From NCBI RefSeq assembly GCF_014646075.1, contig NZ_BMMT01000002.1, forward strand, positions 310,001 to 374,000: a DNA stretch of 64,000 nucleotides. Direction: 5' to 3'. Of this stretch, positions 46,491-56,741 are shown piece by piece. A model generated the notes under the pieces. It was not told where the DNA came from and did no database searches. It saw only the letters and a list, made by a program, of their open reading frames with translations. Both the position numbers and the translations under genes were made by a program. The DNA comes from Saccharopolyspora thermophila. Lineage in GTDB: Bacteria; Actinomycetota; Actinomycetes; Mycobacteriales; Pseudonocardiaceae. Every line of letters starts with the position of its first letter. The stretch's first letter is position 1.

Positions 46491-47632
46491 GCGGGGAGCA
46501 GACGGTCCGCATCGACCAGCGCGCGGCGGGCGACGGTGCCGTGGGGCGGCGCGCGCTGTCGGTGGTGGTCGCCGGTGGCGGCACCGCCGGGCACATCGAG
46601 CCCGCGCTGGCGCTGGCCGACGCGGTGCGGCGGCTGCGGCCGGACGCCCGCGTGACGGCGCTGGGCACCGAGCGCGGCCTGGAGAACCGGCTGGTCCCGG
46701 CGCGGGGCTACCCGCTGGAGCTGATCCCGCCGGTGCCGATGCCGCGCAAGGCCAGCGCGGAACTGCTGAAGCTGCCGCTGAAGGTCCGCGAGTCGGTCCG
46801 GCAGACCCGCGAGGTGCTGGACCGCGTCGGCGCGGACGTGGTCGTCGGGTTCGGCGGCTACGTCTCGCTGCCCGCGTACCTGGCGGCGCGCGGGCGCGTG
46901 CCGATCGTGGTGCACGAGGCGAACGCGCGTGCCGGGCTGGCCAACAAGGTGGGTGCGAAGTTCGCCACCCGCGTGCTGTCGGCCACCCCGGACAGCGGGC
47001 TGGCGGGGGCGCAAACCATCGGCATCCCGCTGCGGGAGTCGATCACCCGCCTGGACCGCTGGGCGCTGCGCGCGCAGGCCCGCGCACACTTCGGCCTGCA
47101 CCCGAGCGCCCCGACGGTCCTGGTGTTCGGCGGTTCGCAGGGTGCCCGCACGCTGAACACGGCGTTCTCCGGGGCCGCGGAGGCGCTGGGCCGCGCCGGG
47201 ATCGGCGTGCTGCACGCGCACGGCCCGAAGAACTCCCTGGCGGTGCAGCAGGTGCCGGGCGCGCCGGCCTACGTCGCGGTGCCGTACCTGGAGCGGATGG
47301 ACCTGGCATACGCCGCGGCGGACCTGGTGGTGTGCCGGTCCGGCGCGATGACCGTCGCCGAGGTGTCGGCCGTCGGCCTGCCCGCGGTGTTCGTGCCGCT
47401 GCCGCACGGCAACGGTGAACAGGCGCTCAACGCGCAGCCGGTGGTGTCCGCCGGCGGGGCGCGGCTGGTGTCCGACGCGGACATGACCCCGCAGCGGGTG
47501 ATCGACGAGGTACTGCCGCTGGCGCTGGACGCGCAGCAACTGCAGGAGATGAGCCGGGCGACGCGCAACAGCGGGCACCGGGAGGCGGACCAGGTGCTGG
47601 CGCGGATCGTGCTGGAGGTGGTGGGGCAGTGA
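46487..47632 (+). CDS. murG: UDP-GlcNAc:lipid I N-acetylglucosaminyltransferase MurG
   Basis: The 381-residue GT28 enzyme has [19 protein letters not shown] near residue 25, [23 protein letters not shown] and GNGEQALNA in the donor site. It makes lipid II. The start is taken as TTG at 46487, which overlaps the ftsW stop (TTGA) and has GAGGAGG at 6 nt; no ATG/GTG with a ribosome site lies nearby. Confidence 0.94.
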   Translation: MSGEQTVRIDQRAAGDGAVGRRALSVVVAGGGTAGHIEPALALADAVRRLRPDARVTALGTERGLENRLVPARGYPLELIPPVPMPRKASAELLKLPLKVRESVRQTREVLDRVGADVVVGFGGYVSLPAYLAARGRVPIVVHEANARAGLANKVGAKFATRVLSATPDSGLAGAQTIGIPLRESITRLDRWALRAQARAHFGLHPSAPTVLVFGGSQGARTLNTAFSGAAEALGRAGIGVLHAHGPKNSLAVQQVPGAPAYVAVPYLERMDLAYAAADLVVCRSGAMTVAEVSAVGLPAVFVPLPHGNGEQALNAQPVVSAGGARLVSDADMTPQRVIDEVLPLALDAQQLQEMSRATRNSGHREADQVLARIVLEVVGQ

Positions 47633-49071
47633 CCACACCGTCCACTCCGGACCTGCGGCGGGTCCACCTGGTCGGCATCGGCGGTGCCGGGATGAGCGGC
47701 ATCGCCCGCATCCTGCTCGCCCGCGGGCAGGAGGTCTCCGGCTCCGACGCCCGGGACTCGCGCACCGTGCTGGCGCTGCGGGCGCAGGGCGCGCACATCG
47801 GCGTGGGGCACCGGGCGGAGAACCTCGACCAGTTCGACGCCGACCCGACCGCGGTGGTGGTGTCCACCGCGATCCGGCCGGACAACGCGGAGCTGGTCGA
47901 GGCGCAGCGGCGCGGGATCACCGTGCTGCGCCGCGCCGAGGCCCTCGCGGCGCTGATGGCCGGGCACCGGGTGGCCTGCGTGGCGGGCACCCACGGCAAG
48001 ACCTCGACCACGTCGATGCTGACGGTGGCGCTGCAGCACTGCCGGTTCGATCCGTCCTTCGCCATCGGTGGCGACCTCAACGACTCCGGAGCCAACGCCC
48101 ACCACGGCGACGGCAGCATCTTCGTCGCCGAGGCCGACGAGAGCGACGGGTCCTTTCTGGTGTTCGCGCCGTCGGTGGCGGTCGTGACCAACGTCGAACC
48201 GGACCACCTGGACCACCACGGCACCGCCGAGGCATACACCAAGGTCTTCGCGGAGTTCGTGCAGCGTATCGAACCCGGCGGGGTGCTGATCACCTGCGCC
48301 GACGACCCGGGGGCCGCAGAACTGGCCGACCTGGCGCAGGCCGCCGGGATCCGGGTGCGCCGCTACGGACGCTCGGTGACCGGTGACGGCGACGCGCGGC
48401 TGGTCGGCTACCGGCCCGAGCACAGCGCGGGCGTGGTGACCGTGGAGCTGATCGGCACCGAGGCCGGTGCGGACCGCGTCGACGTGCACGTGTCGGTGCC
48501 AGGCGAGCACATGGCGGGCAACGCGGTGGCGGCGCTGCTGGCCGGGCTGGAGCTCGGGGCGCCGCTGGGCGGGCTGCTCGACGGGCTCGCGGCCTTCGGC
48601 GGTGTCCGGCGGCGGTTCGAGTTCAAGGGCCGCGCCGAGGGAGTCCGCGTCTACGACGACTACGCGCACCACCCGACCGAGGTGGACGCGCAGTTGCGGG
48701 CGGCCCGGCCGGTGGTCGGCGACGGGCGGCTGGTCGTGGTGTTCCAGCCGCACCTGTTCTCCCGCACCGCGGCGTTCGCCGAGGAGTTCGCGACCGCGCT
48801 GGGCCTGGCCGACGAGGTCGTGGTGCTGGACGTCTACGGGGCGCGCGAGGATCCGCAGCCCGGCGTCACCGGCGAGCTGATCTCCAACGCGGTGCCGCTG
48901 CCCGCCGAGAAGGTGCACTACGAGCCGTCCTTCACCGAAGCGGCGCCGCTGGTGGCAGGGTTGGTCCGGCCGGGCGACCTGGTGCTGACCATGGGCGCCG
49001 GTGACGTGACCATGCTCGGCCCCGAGATCCTGGCCGAGATCGAGCGCGCCGCGGGGGAGGCGCAGGGGTGA
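47629..49071 (+). CDS. murC: UDP-MurNAc L-alanine ligase MurC
   Basis: The 480-residue Mur ligase begins [17 protein letters not shown] and has the ATP loop [11 protein letters not shown] from residue 120 and [10 protein letters not shown], the MurC hallmark. It adds the first amino acid, L-Ala. It overlaps murG and ftsQ by GTGA at both ends. Confidence 0.96.
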   Translation: MTTPSTPDLRRVHLVGIGGAGMSGIARILLARGQEVSGSDARDSRTVLALRAQGAHIGVGHRAENLDQFDADPTAVVVSTAIRPDNAELVEAQRRGITVLRRAEALAALMAGHRVACVAGTHGKTSTTSMLTVALQHCRFDPSFAIGGDLNDSGANAHHGDGSIFVAEADESDGSFLVFAPSVAVVTNVEPDHLDHHGTAEAYTKVFAEFVQRIEPGGVLITCADDPGAAELADLAQAAGIRVRRYGRSVTGDGDARLVGYRPEHSAGVVTVELIGTEAGADRVDVHVSVPGEHMAGNAVAALLAGLELGAPLGGLLDGLAAFGGVRRRFEFKGRAEGVRVYDDYAHHPTEVDAQLRAARPVVGDGRLVVVFQPHLFSRTAAFAEEFATALGLADEVVVLDVYGAREDPQPGVTGELISNAVPLPAEKVHYEPSFTEAAPLVAGLVRPGDLVLTMGAGDVTMLGPEILAEIERAAGEAQG

Positions 49072-49814
49072 CCACGACGCGCCGCCGCGCGACGGACCGC
49101 CCCGGGGTGCGCAGTACCCGGGGACGTCCCGTGCGGGGTGGCGCGCTCGCACCGCCGAAGTGGCGCCGCTGGGCGCTGCCTGCACTGCTGGCCGTGGTGA
49201 CGGTGCTGGCGCTGGTGCTGTATTTCACGCCGCTGCTGGGGGTGCGGTCGGTGGAGGTCACCGGCAACGTGACGTTGCACCAGGATCAGGTGGTGCAGGC
49301 GGCGGGCGTCGAGCTGGGCACACCGATGCTGCAGGTCGACGTCGACGAGGTCCGCGACCGGTTGCAGGCGGTGCCGAAGATCGCGGCGGCGGAGGTGTCG
49401 CTGTCCTGGCCGTCCACCCTGCGGGTCGAGGTCACCGAGCGGGCCGCGGTGGCGTTCGTGGTGGCGCGCAACGGGATCCAGCTGGTCGACGGCACCGGGA
49501 TGCCGTTCGAGGTGGTCCCGCAGCGCCCGGCGGACCTGCCGGAACTGCGGTTGCGTGAGGTGTCGCAGAACGACCCGGCGACGCGGACGGCGATGGCGAT
49601 CCTGACGTCCCTGCCCCCGGCGGTGCGCGCGGAGGTCACCGCGGTGCTGGCGGACAACCCGCGGGACGTCCGCCTGCTGCTCACCGGCGACCGCGAGGTC
49701 GAGTGGGGGTCGGTGGAGGAAACCGCCCGCAAGGCGGCGATCCTGCCGCCGCTGCTGACCCGCCCGGGCAGGGTCTACGACATCACGACCCCGGCCCTGC
49801 CCACAGTGGCCTGA
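49068..49814 (+). CDS. ftsQ: Cell-division protein FtsQ
   Basis: The 248-residue bitopic protein has a basic N-terminus of about 38 residues, one membrane span, then a POTRA domain ([18 protein letters not shown]...) and the FtsQ domain. It links FtsL/FtsI assembly at the septum. The GTG overlaps the murC stop. It is the last gene of this transcription block and is followed by an SDR gene on the other strand instead of ftsZ. Confidence 0.93.
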   Translation: MTTTRRRATDRPGVRSTRGRPVRGGALAPPKWRRWALPALLAVVTVLALVLYFTPLLGVRSVEVTGNVTLHQDQVVQAAGVELGTPMLQVDVDEVRDRLQAVPKIAAAEVSLSWPSTLRVEVTERAAVAFVVARNGIQLVDGTGMPFEVVPQRPADLPELRLREVSQNDPATRTAMAILTSLPPAVRAEVTAVLADNPRDVRLLLTGDREVEWGSVEETARKAAILPPLLTRPGRVYDITTPALPTVA

Positions 49815-49830
49815 ACGCCGGGACCGACCC

Positions 49831-49852
49831 CCAGGTTCGCCCAAACTTGGGA
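49831..49852. terminator. Hairpin after ftsQ
   Basis: CCCAGGTT and AACTTGGG pair over 8 positions (one G-U) with a 6-nt loop, 17 nt after the ftsQ stop. It also lies in a partial direct repeat that recurs at 49863. Confidence 0.45.
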
Positions 49853-49905
49853 GTCCTACCACGGGGACCGACCACCAAGTTCGCCTGTGATCACCGCACA
49901 CCCGG

Positions 49906-50823
49906 TCAGCGGTAGTCGTCCGGGTCGCCCTCCTTGCCCGCCCACTGGACTTCGAGGATGTAGCGCCAGGCGTCCGGCTGGGAGCCGTCGGTGTCGGTGA
50001 AGCCGTACACCCGCGCGAGGTAGCCGGTGGACAGCGACCGGGTGTTGAACCGCGCCACGTCCGGGTCGGTGGCCAGCGCCACCACCGCCCGGCCCACGTA
50101 GGCCGGGGACTCCGCGATGAGGAAGTCGCGCGGGGCCGTGGTCGACTCCCGCCAGTTCTCCTCGGTGACGCCGAACAGGTCCAGCATCATCTCCGAGCGC
50201 AGCCACCCCGGCGTCAGCGACACCGCGGTGCCCCCGTACTCCCGAAGCTCCTCGCCCTGCGCGCGGGCCAGCCGGTGCGCCGCCGTCTTGACGACGTCGA
50301 AGAACGCGCCGCCCTCGCTGCGGTAGTACTTCTCGTGCACCTCCGCGGTGCCGTCGGTGAGCTCCACGACCAGTCCGCCCGGGTTGCGGACCAGCAGCCC
50401 CAGCGCGAAGTGGCTGGTGATCATGTGCGCCTCGATGCCGACCCGCAACCGCTGCAGGCCCTTGGCCAGGTCCTGCTCCCAGATCGGCTTGTGCCAGTCC
50501 ATCAGGTGCTCGCCACCGAGGTCGTTGACCAGGACGTCCAGCCGCCCCTGCTCCCGTTCGATCCGCCGCACCAGCTCGCGGACCTGGTCGGGGTCGGTGT
50601 GGTCGCAGCGGACCGCGATGCCGGTGCCGCCCGCCTTCGTCACCAGCTCCGCGGTCTCCTCGATGGTCTCCGGCCGGTCGTAGTCCGAGCGCTGCTTCCG
50701 CGTGCTGCGCCCGGTGCCGTACACCGTGGCCCCGGCCGCCCCCAGCTCCATGGCGATGCCGCGCCCGGCCCCGCGGGTCGCCCCGGCCACCAACGCGACC
50801 TTGCCGCGCAGATCTTTGCCCAT
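49906..50823 (-). CDS. SDR-family oxidoreductase with Phe at the catalytic Tyr position
   Basis: The 305-residue protein has the Rossmann nucleotide loop GATRGAGRGIA (residues 14-24) and an NDLGG strand end like the NNAG of classical SDRs. Where SDRs have Y-x-x-x-K, this reads F175-D-V-V-K179, with no other Tyr in register, so catalysis may be altered or lost. The substrate is unknown. The ATG has GGGAGC and AAGGAGG upstream. It separates ftsQ from ftsZ and is convergent to ftsQ. Confidence 0.85.
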   Translation of the reverse strand: MGKDLRGKVALVAGATRGAGRGIAMELGAAGATVYGTGRSTRKQRSDYDRPETIEETAELVTKAGGTGIAVRCDHTDPDQVRELVRRIEREQGRLDVLVNDLGGEHLMDWHKPIWEQDLAKGLQRLRVGIEAHMITSHFALGLLVRNPGGLVVELTDGTAEVHEKYYRSEGGAFFDVVKTAAHRLARAQGEELREYGGTAVSLTPGWLRSEMMLDLFGVTEENWRESTTAPRDFLIAESPAYVGRAVVALATDPDVARFNTRSLSTGYLARVYGFTDTDGSQPDAWRYILEVQWAGKEGDPDDYR

Positions 50824-51290
50824 GCTCCCAGATCCTCCTTTTCCGGTGATCGGACCCGGCGATGATCGCAGCGAATCCCGACATCTTCGGTCGGGATTTC
50901 CGCACCGATCTCGGACTGCCTGCCTCGACCGGGTGAGCGGGGGCCGAGGTACGGTGTTGTTGGTGATCACGTCCGTGACGTGAGCGCCGCACAAGGGGAG
51001 GAACGAACTGGGCTCGATGCGCCGCACCGCGGCGGAATGCGGACCAGCTGGGCGAAGCAACACGGTCGAGGCGGAAACGACGAGGTGCACGGCATAACAC
51101 ACCTGCCAGGGATTCCGGCGTGGCTGCTGGACGAGGGGGCATTCGGATGCCTACCGTCCGGACCGGGCACGGGATCGGCTGCACCCCGACTCCCGCGCCG
51201 ACAGCGACCGGGGGGAACCCGCGTCGGCGGCGACCGGTCCCGGCGGTCGACGCAGCGAGCACTCCAGCCACGATCAGGAAGGCGGATCCG
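50824..51290 (+). promoter_or_regulatory. ftsZ upstream region
   Basis: This 467-nt gap between the divergent SDR and ftsZ genes should hold the ftsZ promoter. A TACGGT hexamer at 50950 and the inverted repeat TCACGT-CCGTG-ACGTGA at 50967-50983 are visible, and GGCAT-TCGG-ATGCC can form a small hairpin at about 51138. An open frame from 50980 ends in TGA overlapping the ftsZ ATG, but its codon use is poor. Confidence 0.5.
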
Positions 51291-52700
51291 ATGACGCCCC
51301 CGCACAACTACCTCGCGGTGATCAAGGTCGTCGGCATCGGTGGCGGCGGCGTCAACGCCGTGAACCGCATGATCGAGGTCGGGCTCAAGGGCGTCGAGTT
51401 CATCGCGGTGAACACCGACGCGCAGGCCCTGCTGATGTCCGATGCCGACGTGAAGCTGGACATCGGTCGGGAGTTGACCCGCGGTCTCGGCGCCGGTGCG
51501 GCACCCGAGGTCGGCCACAAGGCAGCCGAGGACCACAAGGAGGAGATCGAAGAGGTCCTCAAGGGCGCCGACATGGTGTTCGTGACCGCCGGTGAGGGCG
51601 GCGGTACCGGCACCGGTGGCGCCCCGGTGGTCGCGTCGATCGCGCGCAAGCTGGGGGCGCTCACCATCGGCGTGGTCACCCGGCCGTTCTCCTTCGAGGG
51701 CAAGCGCCGCGCGCAGCAGGCCGAGCAGGGCATCAAGGAGCTCCGGGACTGCTGCGACACCCTGATCGTCATCCCGAACGACCGGCTGCTGCAGCTGGGC
51801 GACATCGGGGTGAGCCTGATGGACGCCTTCCGTTCCGCCGACGAGGTGCTGCTCTCCGGTGTGCAGGGCATCACCGACCTGATCACCACCCCGGGCCTGA
51901 TCAACCTGGACTTCGCCGACGTCAAGAGCGTCATGTCCGGCGCGGGCAGCGCGCTGATGGGCATCGGTTCGGCGCGCGGCGAGGGCCGGGCGGTGCAGGC
52001 CGCGCAGAAGGCGATCAACTCGCCGCTGCTGGAGGCGTCCATGGAGGGCGCCCACGGCGTGCTGCTGGCCATCGCCGGCGGCTCCGACCTCGGCCTGTTC
52101 GAGATCAACGAGTCCGCGTCGCTGGTGCAGGAGGCGGCGCACCCTGACGCCAACATCATCTTCGGCACGGTCATCGACGACTCGCTGGGCGACGAGGTGC
52201 GGGTGACGGTGATCGCCGCCGGGTTCGACTCCGGCACGCCCACCCACAAGAAGCTCGAACCCACCAAGGTCGGCTCGCGCAGCGAGGACGGCGAACAGTC
52301 CAGCGCCGACAACAAGCCCGCCTCGCAGGCCGAAACCCCCGCGCCGCAGTCGGCATCGACCCCGCAGCCGGAGCCGTCGTCGCCGACACCGCCGGCGGTC
52401 GAGCCGGCGACACCGGCGGCGCAACCGCAGCCCGCCGCGGAGACCACCGCACCGGAGCGCGAGGAGCCCGCCCGGCCGGAACCGCCGCAGCGGCCGACTC
52501 TCGGCCAGCGCACCGGACTGTTCGGCGGCGACGGTTCCTCGACCGGGCAGCAGAACGTCTCGGTGCCGGTTCGCGCCACCGGCGGCTACCCGACGCACGG
52601 CACCGCCACGGGGCGGACCGGGTCGCTGCCGAACCGCCCCATCCCGGTCAACGAGGACACCGACGACGACGTGGACATCCCGCCCTTCATGCGCCGCTGA
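51291..52700 (+). CDS. ftsZ: Cell-division GTPase FtsZ
   Basis: The 469-residue tubulin homologue has [13 protein letters not shown] at the N-terminus, the GTPase signature GGGTGTGG at residues 103-110, NPDRLLQ-like [11 protein letters not shown] and the T7 loop [11 protein letters not shown]. After the core (about residue 320) a long Pro/Ala/Glu-rich linker leads to the conserved tip [11 protein letters not shown], which binds SepF and FtsW partners. AGGAAGG precedes the ATG. It polymerises into the Z-ring. A terminator follows. Confidence 0.97.
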   Translation: MTPPHNYLAVIKVVGIGGGGVNAVNRMIEVGLKGVEFIAVNTDAQALLMSDADVKLDIGRELTRGLGAGAAPEVGHKAAEDHKEEIEEVLKGADMVFVTAGEGGGTGTGGAPVVASIARKLGALTIGVVTRPFSFEGKRRAQQAEQGIKELRDCCDTLIVIPNDRLLQLGDIGVSLMDAFRSADEVLLSGVQGITDLITTPGLINLDFADVKSVMSGAGSALMGIGSARGEGRAVQAAQKAINSPLLEASMEGAHGVLLAIAGGSDLGLFEINESASLVQEAAHPDANIIFGTVIDDSLGDEVRVTVIAAGFDSGTPTHKKLEPTKVGSRSEDGEQSSADNKPASQAETPAPQSASTPQPEPSSPTPPAVEPATPAAQPQPAAETTAPEREEPARPEPPQRPTLGQRTGLFGGDGSSTGQQNVSVPVRATGGYPTHGTATGRTGSLPNRPIPVNEDTDDDVDIPPFMRR

Positions 52701-52741
52701 CGGCCCCGTGCCCGGCCGGGCCGCGGCCGGGGTGCGCGAGA

Positions 52742-52776
52742 ATCGACACCGGAGACGACCCGTTTCCGGTGTCGAT
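52742..52776 (+). terminator. Terminator after ftsZ
   Basis: ATCGACACCGG and CCGGTGTCGAT form a perfect 11-bp stem with a 13-nt loop, followed by GTGTGTTC, 42 nt after the ftsZ stop. Confidence 0.7.
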
Positions 52777-52797
52777 GTGTGTTCGGAGGCGTGAGCA

Positions 52798-53526
52798 GTG
52801 CGGATTCGGCGCGTGATCACCACGCGGGAAGGCGGCCGGTCGCAGCCGCCGTTCGACTCCTTCAACCTCGGCGGACGGGTCGGCGACGATCCGGCGGCGG
52901 TGGCGGCGAACCAGCGCAGACTTGCCGAGGGTATCGGCCTCACCGAGGACCGGCTGGTGTGGATGGAGCAGATCCACGGGCGCACCGCCACGATCGTCAC
53001 CGGACCCCAGCCCGGCGCGGTGGAGGCGACCGACGCGCTCGTCACGGCCGAACCGAACCTGGCGCTGGTGGTGTTGACCGCGGACTGCGTCCCGGTGCTG
53101 CTCGGCGACCCGGTGGCCGGGGTGGTCTCGGCGGTGCACGCCGGGCGCGTGGGGGCCCGCGTCGGGGTGCTGGTGGCCGCGCTGCGGGCGATGCAGGAAG
53201 CCGGGGCCGAGCTGGGCCGGATCGAGGCCCTGCTGGGGCCGGCGGCGTGCGGCAAGTGCTACGAGGTCCCGGCCGACATGCAGGCCGACGTCGACAGGCA
53301 CCTGCCGGGCAGCGCCTGCCGGACCCGCCGGGGCACCCCGGGACTGGACCTGCGGGCGGGTCTGTGGGAGCAGCTGGCGGCCGCCGGGATCGGCAGGATC
53401 GGGGTGGACCCGCGCTGCACCCTGGAGTCCCCGGAGCTCTACAGCCACCGCCGGGACCGCGGCCGCACCGGGCGGTTCGCCTCGGTGGTCTGGATGGACC
53501 CGGAGGAGGAAGGGCGGGAAGCGTGA
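52798..53526 (+). CDS. pgeF: Peptidoglycan editing factor PgeF (multicopper-laccase fold, YfiH family)
   Basis: The 242-residue protein has the family zinc/catalytic ligands EQIHG, TADCVPVLL and AVHAGRVG. Known members hydrolyse UDP-MurNAc carrying L-Ser and so keep stem peptides correct; actinobacterial members sit after ftsZ as here. GGAGG lies 9 nt before the GTG. Its stop region overlaps the possible upstream start of the next gene. Confidence 0.92.
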   Translation: MRIRRVITTREGGRSQPPFDSFNLGGRVGDDPAAVAANQRRLAEGIGLTEDRLVWMEQIHGRTATIVTGPQPGAVEATDALVTAEPNLALVVLTADCVPVLLGDPVAGVVSAVHAGRVGARVGVLVAALRAMQEAGAELGRIEALLGPAACGKCYEVPADMQADVDRHLPGSACRTRRGTPGLDLRAGLWEQLAAAGIGRIGVDPRCTLESPELYSHRRDRGRTGRFASVVWMDPEEEGREA

Positions 53527-53564
53527 GTCCTCACGGGACAGGCGACTTCCCGGAGGTCCCAGCC

Positions 53565-54383
53565 ATGAACGAAGGTGACCCTGCAAGCGACGATCTGCCC
53601 GGCCGACCGGGCGTTGGAGGACTGGTGAACGATCTGCCCACCCGCCCGGACGCGAGCGAGCAGCGGCGGTCCGAACTCGCCGAGTCGCTGCGCAAGGTCC
53701 GGGAGCGCCTGGACCGCGCCTGCCGCGCCGCGGGGCGGCGGCCTGACGAGGTTGAGCTGCTGGCGGTGACGAAGACCTTCCCGGCCTCGGACGTGGCGCT
53801 GCTGGCCGATCTCGGGCTGGTGGAGTTCGCCGAGAACCGGGAGCAGGAGGCCCGCGTCAAGGTGGCCGAGTTCGCCGCGCTGCGCCCGGACGCCCGGGTG
53901 CGGTGGCACATGGTCGGGCAGCTGCAGCGGAACAAGGCGCGCGCGGTGGTCCGGTGGGCCGACGTGGTCGAGTCGGTGGACAGCGAGCGGCTCGTCGAGG
54001 CGCTCCGCCGCGCCACCGCGAACGCCCTCGACGCGGGTGATCGAAAGCACCCTCTGGACGTGTTGGTGCAGGTCAGCCTGGATGAGGCGGAGGGTCGCGG
54101 GGGTTGCCGACCGGACGAGGTGCCGAAACTTGCCGATATGATCACGCGTACGAGTGATCTTCGACTGCGAGGGGTGATGGCCGTCGCTCCCCTGGGTGGC
54201 GACCCGGATGTGGCATTTGACACACTTTCCGTGATCTCCGCGCGACTGCGCCGCGACCACCCGGAAGCTGTCGACGTGTCGGCCGGAATGAGCGGAGACC
54301 TGGAGAGTGCCGTTGCCCACGGCTCGACGCGGGTGCGTGTCGGAACCGCGTTGCTCGGTGGGCGGCGGTTAACCTCGCCGTAG
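53565..54383 (+). CDS. PLP homeostasis protein YggS/ProsC
   Basis: The 272-residue PLP-binding barrel has LLAVTKTFPASDV with the Schiff-base Lys, GENREQEA-like AENREQEAR, and MSGDLESAVAHGSTRVRVGTALLG at the phosphate end. It balances pyridoxal phosphate rather than acting as an enzyme. The ATG at 53565 has GGAGGT 7 nt upstream; a GTG at 53523 overlapping pgeF and a GTG at 53625 are alternatives. Confidence 0.9.
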   Translation: MNEGDPASDDLPGRPGVGGLVNDLPTRPDASEQRRSELAESLRKVRERLDRACRAAGRRPDEVELLAVTKTFPASDVALLADLGLVEFAENREQEARVKVAEFAALRPDARVRWHMVGQLQRNKARAVVRWADVVESVDSERLVEALRRATANALDAGDRKHPLDVLVQVSLDEAEGRGGCRPDEVPKLADMITRTSDLRLRGVMAVAPLGGDPDVAFDTLSVISARLRRDHPEAVDVSAGMSGDLESAVAHGSTRVRVGTALLGGRRLTSP

Positions 54384-54456
54384 CCGCTAACCAAGGGGGT
54401 CGAAGGTCGGCCGCCTCGTGCTCGGTGTTAAGGAGTCGCAGAGGAAGGGCATGCCG

Positions 54457-55086
54457 ATGAGCGCTTTGCACAAGTTGAAGGCCTATTTCGGCATGGTCCC
54501 GGCCGACGAGGTCGACGACTACGACGACGAGGTCGCCTACCGCGACCGGTACGCGGACTCCGACCGCACCGGCTACGACGCCCCGGCGGACCGGGGCGGT
54601 GGCCGGCGGCGCGCCGGGACCCGCAGCAGCTATCAGGCGGAGGCCGACGCCGAGTCGGAAAGCTTCGCCGAGGAGTACCGGGAACCTGCCCGTCCGCGCA
54701 GGTCATGGTCGTCGGACTCCCCGGTGCGCAGCGCGCTGCCCGCCGATCCGCCGCGGGAACCGGTCTCGCGGCTCCGGGCGGTGACCGACACGGGCACCCA
54801 GTTCAACTTGAGCAAGATCACAACCCTGCACCCGCGCAGCTACAGCGAAGCCCGCACGATCGGCGAGCAGTACCGCGACGGGACCCCGGTGATCATGAAC
54901 CTGACCGAGATGGAGGAGGCCGACGCCAAGCGCCTGGTCGACTTCGCCGCGGGACTGGCGTTCGCCCTGCGGGGTTCGATCGAGAAGGTCACCAACCGCG
55001 TGTTCTTGCTCTCACCGCCGAACGTGGACGTCGCCGCCGAGGACAAGCGAAGGTTGGCGGAGGGCGCCTTTTTCAACTACGGGTGA
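54457..55086 (+). CDS. sepF: Cell-division protein SepF
   Basis: The 209-residue protein begins MSALHKLKAYFGM, the amphipathic membrane helix of actinobacterial SepF, followed by an acidic Tyr-rich and Arg-rich linker, and the folded C-terminal domain (residues about 120-205) with ITTLHPRSYSEA and VIMNLTEMEEADAKRLVDFAAGLAFAL. SepF anchors FtsZ to the membrane. The ATG at 54457 gives the conserved end and a better ribosome spacing (AGGAAGG at 8 nt) than the ATG at 54451. Confidence 0.94.
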   Translation: MSALHKLKAYFGMVPADEVDDYDDEVAYRDRYADSDRTGYDAPADRGGGRRRAGTRSSYQAEADAESESFAEEYREPARPRRSWSSDSPVRSALPADPPREPVSRLRAVTDTGTQFNLSKITTLHPRSYSEARTIGEQYRDGTPVIMNLTEMEEADAKRLVDFAAGLAFALRGSIEKVTNRVFLLSPPNVDVAAEDKRRLAEGAFFNYG

Positions 55087-55105
55087 GTGGTGGCACAGTT
55101 GAAGC

Positions 55106-55390
55106 GTGAACCCGGTACAGACCGTCCTGTTTTACGTTCTGTTCTTCTTCTGGCTGCTGCTCACGGCCCGTATCGTGATCGAACTCGTTCGGGTGTTCGC
55201 GCGCGATTGGCGACCGATCGGGGGGGTTGCAATCGCGCTGGAGAGCATCTACACAGTGACCGACCCGCCCGTGAAGTTGGTGCGTCGGGTGATTCCGACG
55301 GTCCGGATCGGCGGCGTCGGACTGGACCTATCGATTATGGTGCTGCTGCTGGTCGTGTTCATACTGATGCGACTGGTTCAGCCCGGGTGA
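55106..55390 (+). CDS. YggT-family membrane protein
   Basis: The 94-residue protein has two membrane helices (residues about 5-25 and 70-92) with FARDWRPIGG and DPPVKLVRRVIPTVRIGGVGLDLS between, the YggT core. It always lies between sepF and divIVA in this group; YlmG relatives affect nucleoid or septum distribution. The ribosome site before the GTG is weak. Confidence 0.88.
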   Translation: MNPVQTVLFYVLFFFWLLLTARIVIELVRVFARDWRPIGGVAIALESIYTVTDPPVKLVRRVIPTVRIGGVGLDLSIMVLLLVVFILMRLVQPG

Positions 55391-55437
55391 CGGGGAACCC
55401 GGGCTACTCGCAGCCGAGGAGTGCGTGAGGTGATCTT

Positions 55438-56265
55438 GTGGGCCTGACCCCCGCCGACGTGCATAACGTCGCGTTCAGCAAACCTCCGATCGGTAAGCGG
55501 GGCTACAACGAGGACGAGGTGGACGCATTCCTCGACCTGGTTGAAGCCGAGCTTGCCCGGCTGGTGGAGGAGAACAACGACCTGCGCAGCCAGGTGGAGC
55601 AGCTGGAGGCCCAGCTGCAGTCCGCGCAGGTCGAGCTGGACGACGCCCGCAGCCAGGCGGCGTCGGTCTCCGCCGCTCCGGCCGCACCGGAGGAACCGCG
55701 TCGGCTGACCCCGGTGCCGGCGCCGTCCCCCGTGGAGCAGACCTCCCCGGGCGGTGATCACCACGTGCAGGCCGCCAAGGTTCTGGGGCTCGCCCAGGAG
55801 ATGGCGGATCGGCTGACCGGCGAGGCCAAGGCGGAGGCCGACGGCATGCTCGCCGAGGCACGGACCAAGGCCGAGCAGCTGCTGTCCGAGGCGCGGTCGA
55901 AGTCCGACAGCATGGTCAACGAGTCGCGTACCCGCGCCGAGACGATGCTCAACGACGCCCGTACCCGGGCCGAGACCCTGGAGCGGCAGGCCCGCGAGAA
56001 GGCCGCCAGCCTGGAACGTGACGCGCAGCGCAAGCACGCCGAGGTGATGGGCAACATCACCCAGGAGAAGAACGCGCTGGAGAAGAAGATCGAGACCCTG
56101 CGGACCTTCGAGCGCGAGTACCGCACCCGGTTGCAGACCTACCTGGAGTCGCAGCTGCGCGAACTGCAGGACCGCGGTTCCGCCGCGCCCGCCGACAGCG
56201 GCGGCCGGTCGTCCGGTCAGCAGGCCAGCTACAGCTTCGGCGCGCGCGCGGCCGAGGCAGGCTGA
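55438..56265 (+). CDS. wag31: Polar growth scaffold Wag31/DivIVA
   Basis: The 275-residue protein has the DivIVA N-terminal domain ([32 protein letters not shown]) with the crossed hairpin that binds curved membrane, then two coiled-coil parts separated by a Pro/Ala linker at about 75-100. The second is rich in EARTKAE/ARTRAE repeats. It organises apical cell-wall growth in rod actinobacteria. The GTG is preceded by GAGGTGATC. Confidence 0.96.
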   Translation: MGLTPADVHNVAFSKPPIGKRGYNEDEVDAFLDLVEAELARLVEENNDLRSQVEQLEAQLQSAQVELDDARSQAASVSAAPAAPEEPRRLTPVPAPSPVEQTSPGGDHHVQAAKVLGLAQEMADRLTGEAKAEADGMLAEARTKAEQLLSEARSKSDSMVNESRTRAETMLNDARTRAETLERQAREKAASLERDAQRKHAEVMGNITQEKNALEKKIETLRTFEREYRTRLQTYLESQLRELQDRGSAAPADSGGRSSGQQASYSFGARAAEAG

Positions 56266-56275
56266 CGACCCGCAC

Positions 56276-56307
56276 CGGTGGCAGCGGGCCGGTGCCCGTT
56301 GCCACCG
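56276..56307 (+). terminator. Terminator after wag31
   Basis: CGGTGGCA pairs with TGCCACCG, and inside it CGGGC pairs with GCCCG around a CGGT tetraloop: about 13 bp, 11 nt after the stop. Confidence 0.75.
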
Positions 56308-56342
56308 TCGTGTCGGCCCGTCGGCGAGGAGCGTGAGATCGG

Positions 56343-56720
56343 GTGCTGCTGACCGTGCTGCTGCTGGTCGTGGTGGCCGGGGTGGTGCTGGCGTCGGCCG
56401 TGGTCAGCGGCCAGCCCGACGTGGCGTGGTTCTCGGTGCTGGCCAGTGCGCTGGGCGTGCTGCTGCTGGTCGTGGAGCGGGCACGGCACCGCCGCGCACC
56501 GAGCGGGTCCGCCGGTCCGCCGGTCGAGGTCATGGTGATCGACGAGCGCCCGCACTACCACCGGCGCGACTGCGACCTGGTCGGCGAGCGTCGGACGATC
56601 GCTTTGCACAACGACGAGGCCCGGGAGCTGGGGTTCACACCGTGTCGGCGGTGCAGGCCGGACACCGCCCCGGTCGCGCAGGCGCACCGCGGTTCCGCCC
56701 TGAATCGCGGTGGTCGGTGA
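56343..56720 (+). CDS. Small membrane protein with a C-terminal Ada-like Cys/His cluster
   Basis: The 125-residue protein has two membrane helices in the first 45 residues and then a soluble tail. The tail has H-Y-H-x2-D-C and, 25 residues later, TPCRRCRPD, an arrangement like Ada-type or nick-associated zinc clusters that bind one metal. A similar gene stands beside wag31 in mycobacteria (Rv2144c position). Function unknown. The GTG start has GAGGAG 13 nt upstream, so the exact start is uncertain. Confidence 0.7.
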   Translation: MLLTVLLLVVVAGVVLASAVVSGQPDVAWFSVLASALGVLLLVVERARHRRAPSGSAGPPVEVMVIDERPHYHRRDCDLVGERRTIALHNDEARELGFTPCRRCRPDTAPVAQAHRGSALNRGGR

Positions 56721-56741
56721 AAACCGGTGGCGGGCGGCCGG

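Noticed and set aside
53523-53564. GTG start of yggS overlapping the pgeF stop
   Set aside because: In frame and possible, but the ATG at 53565 has a better ribosome site (GGAGGT, 7 nt).
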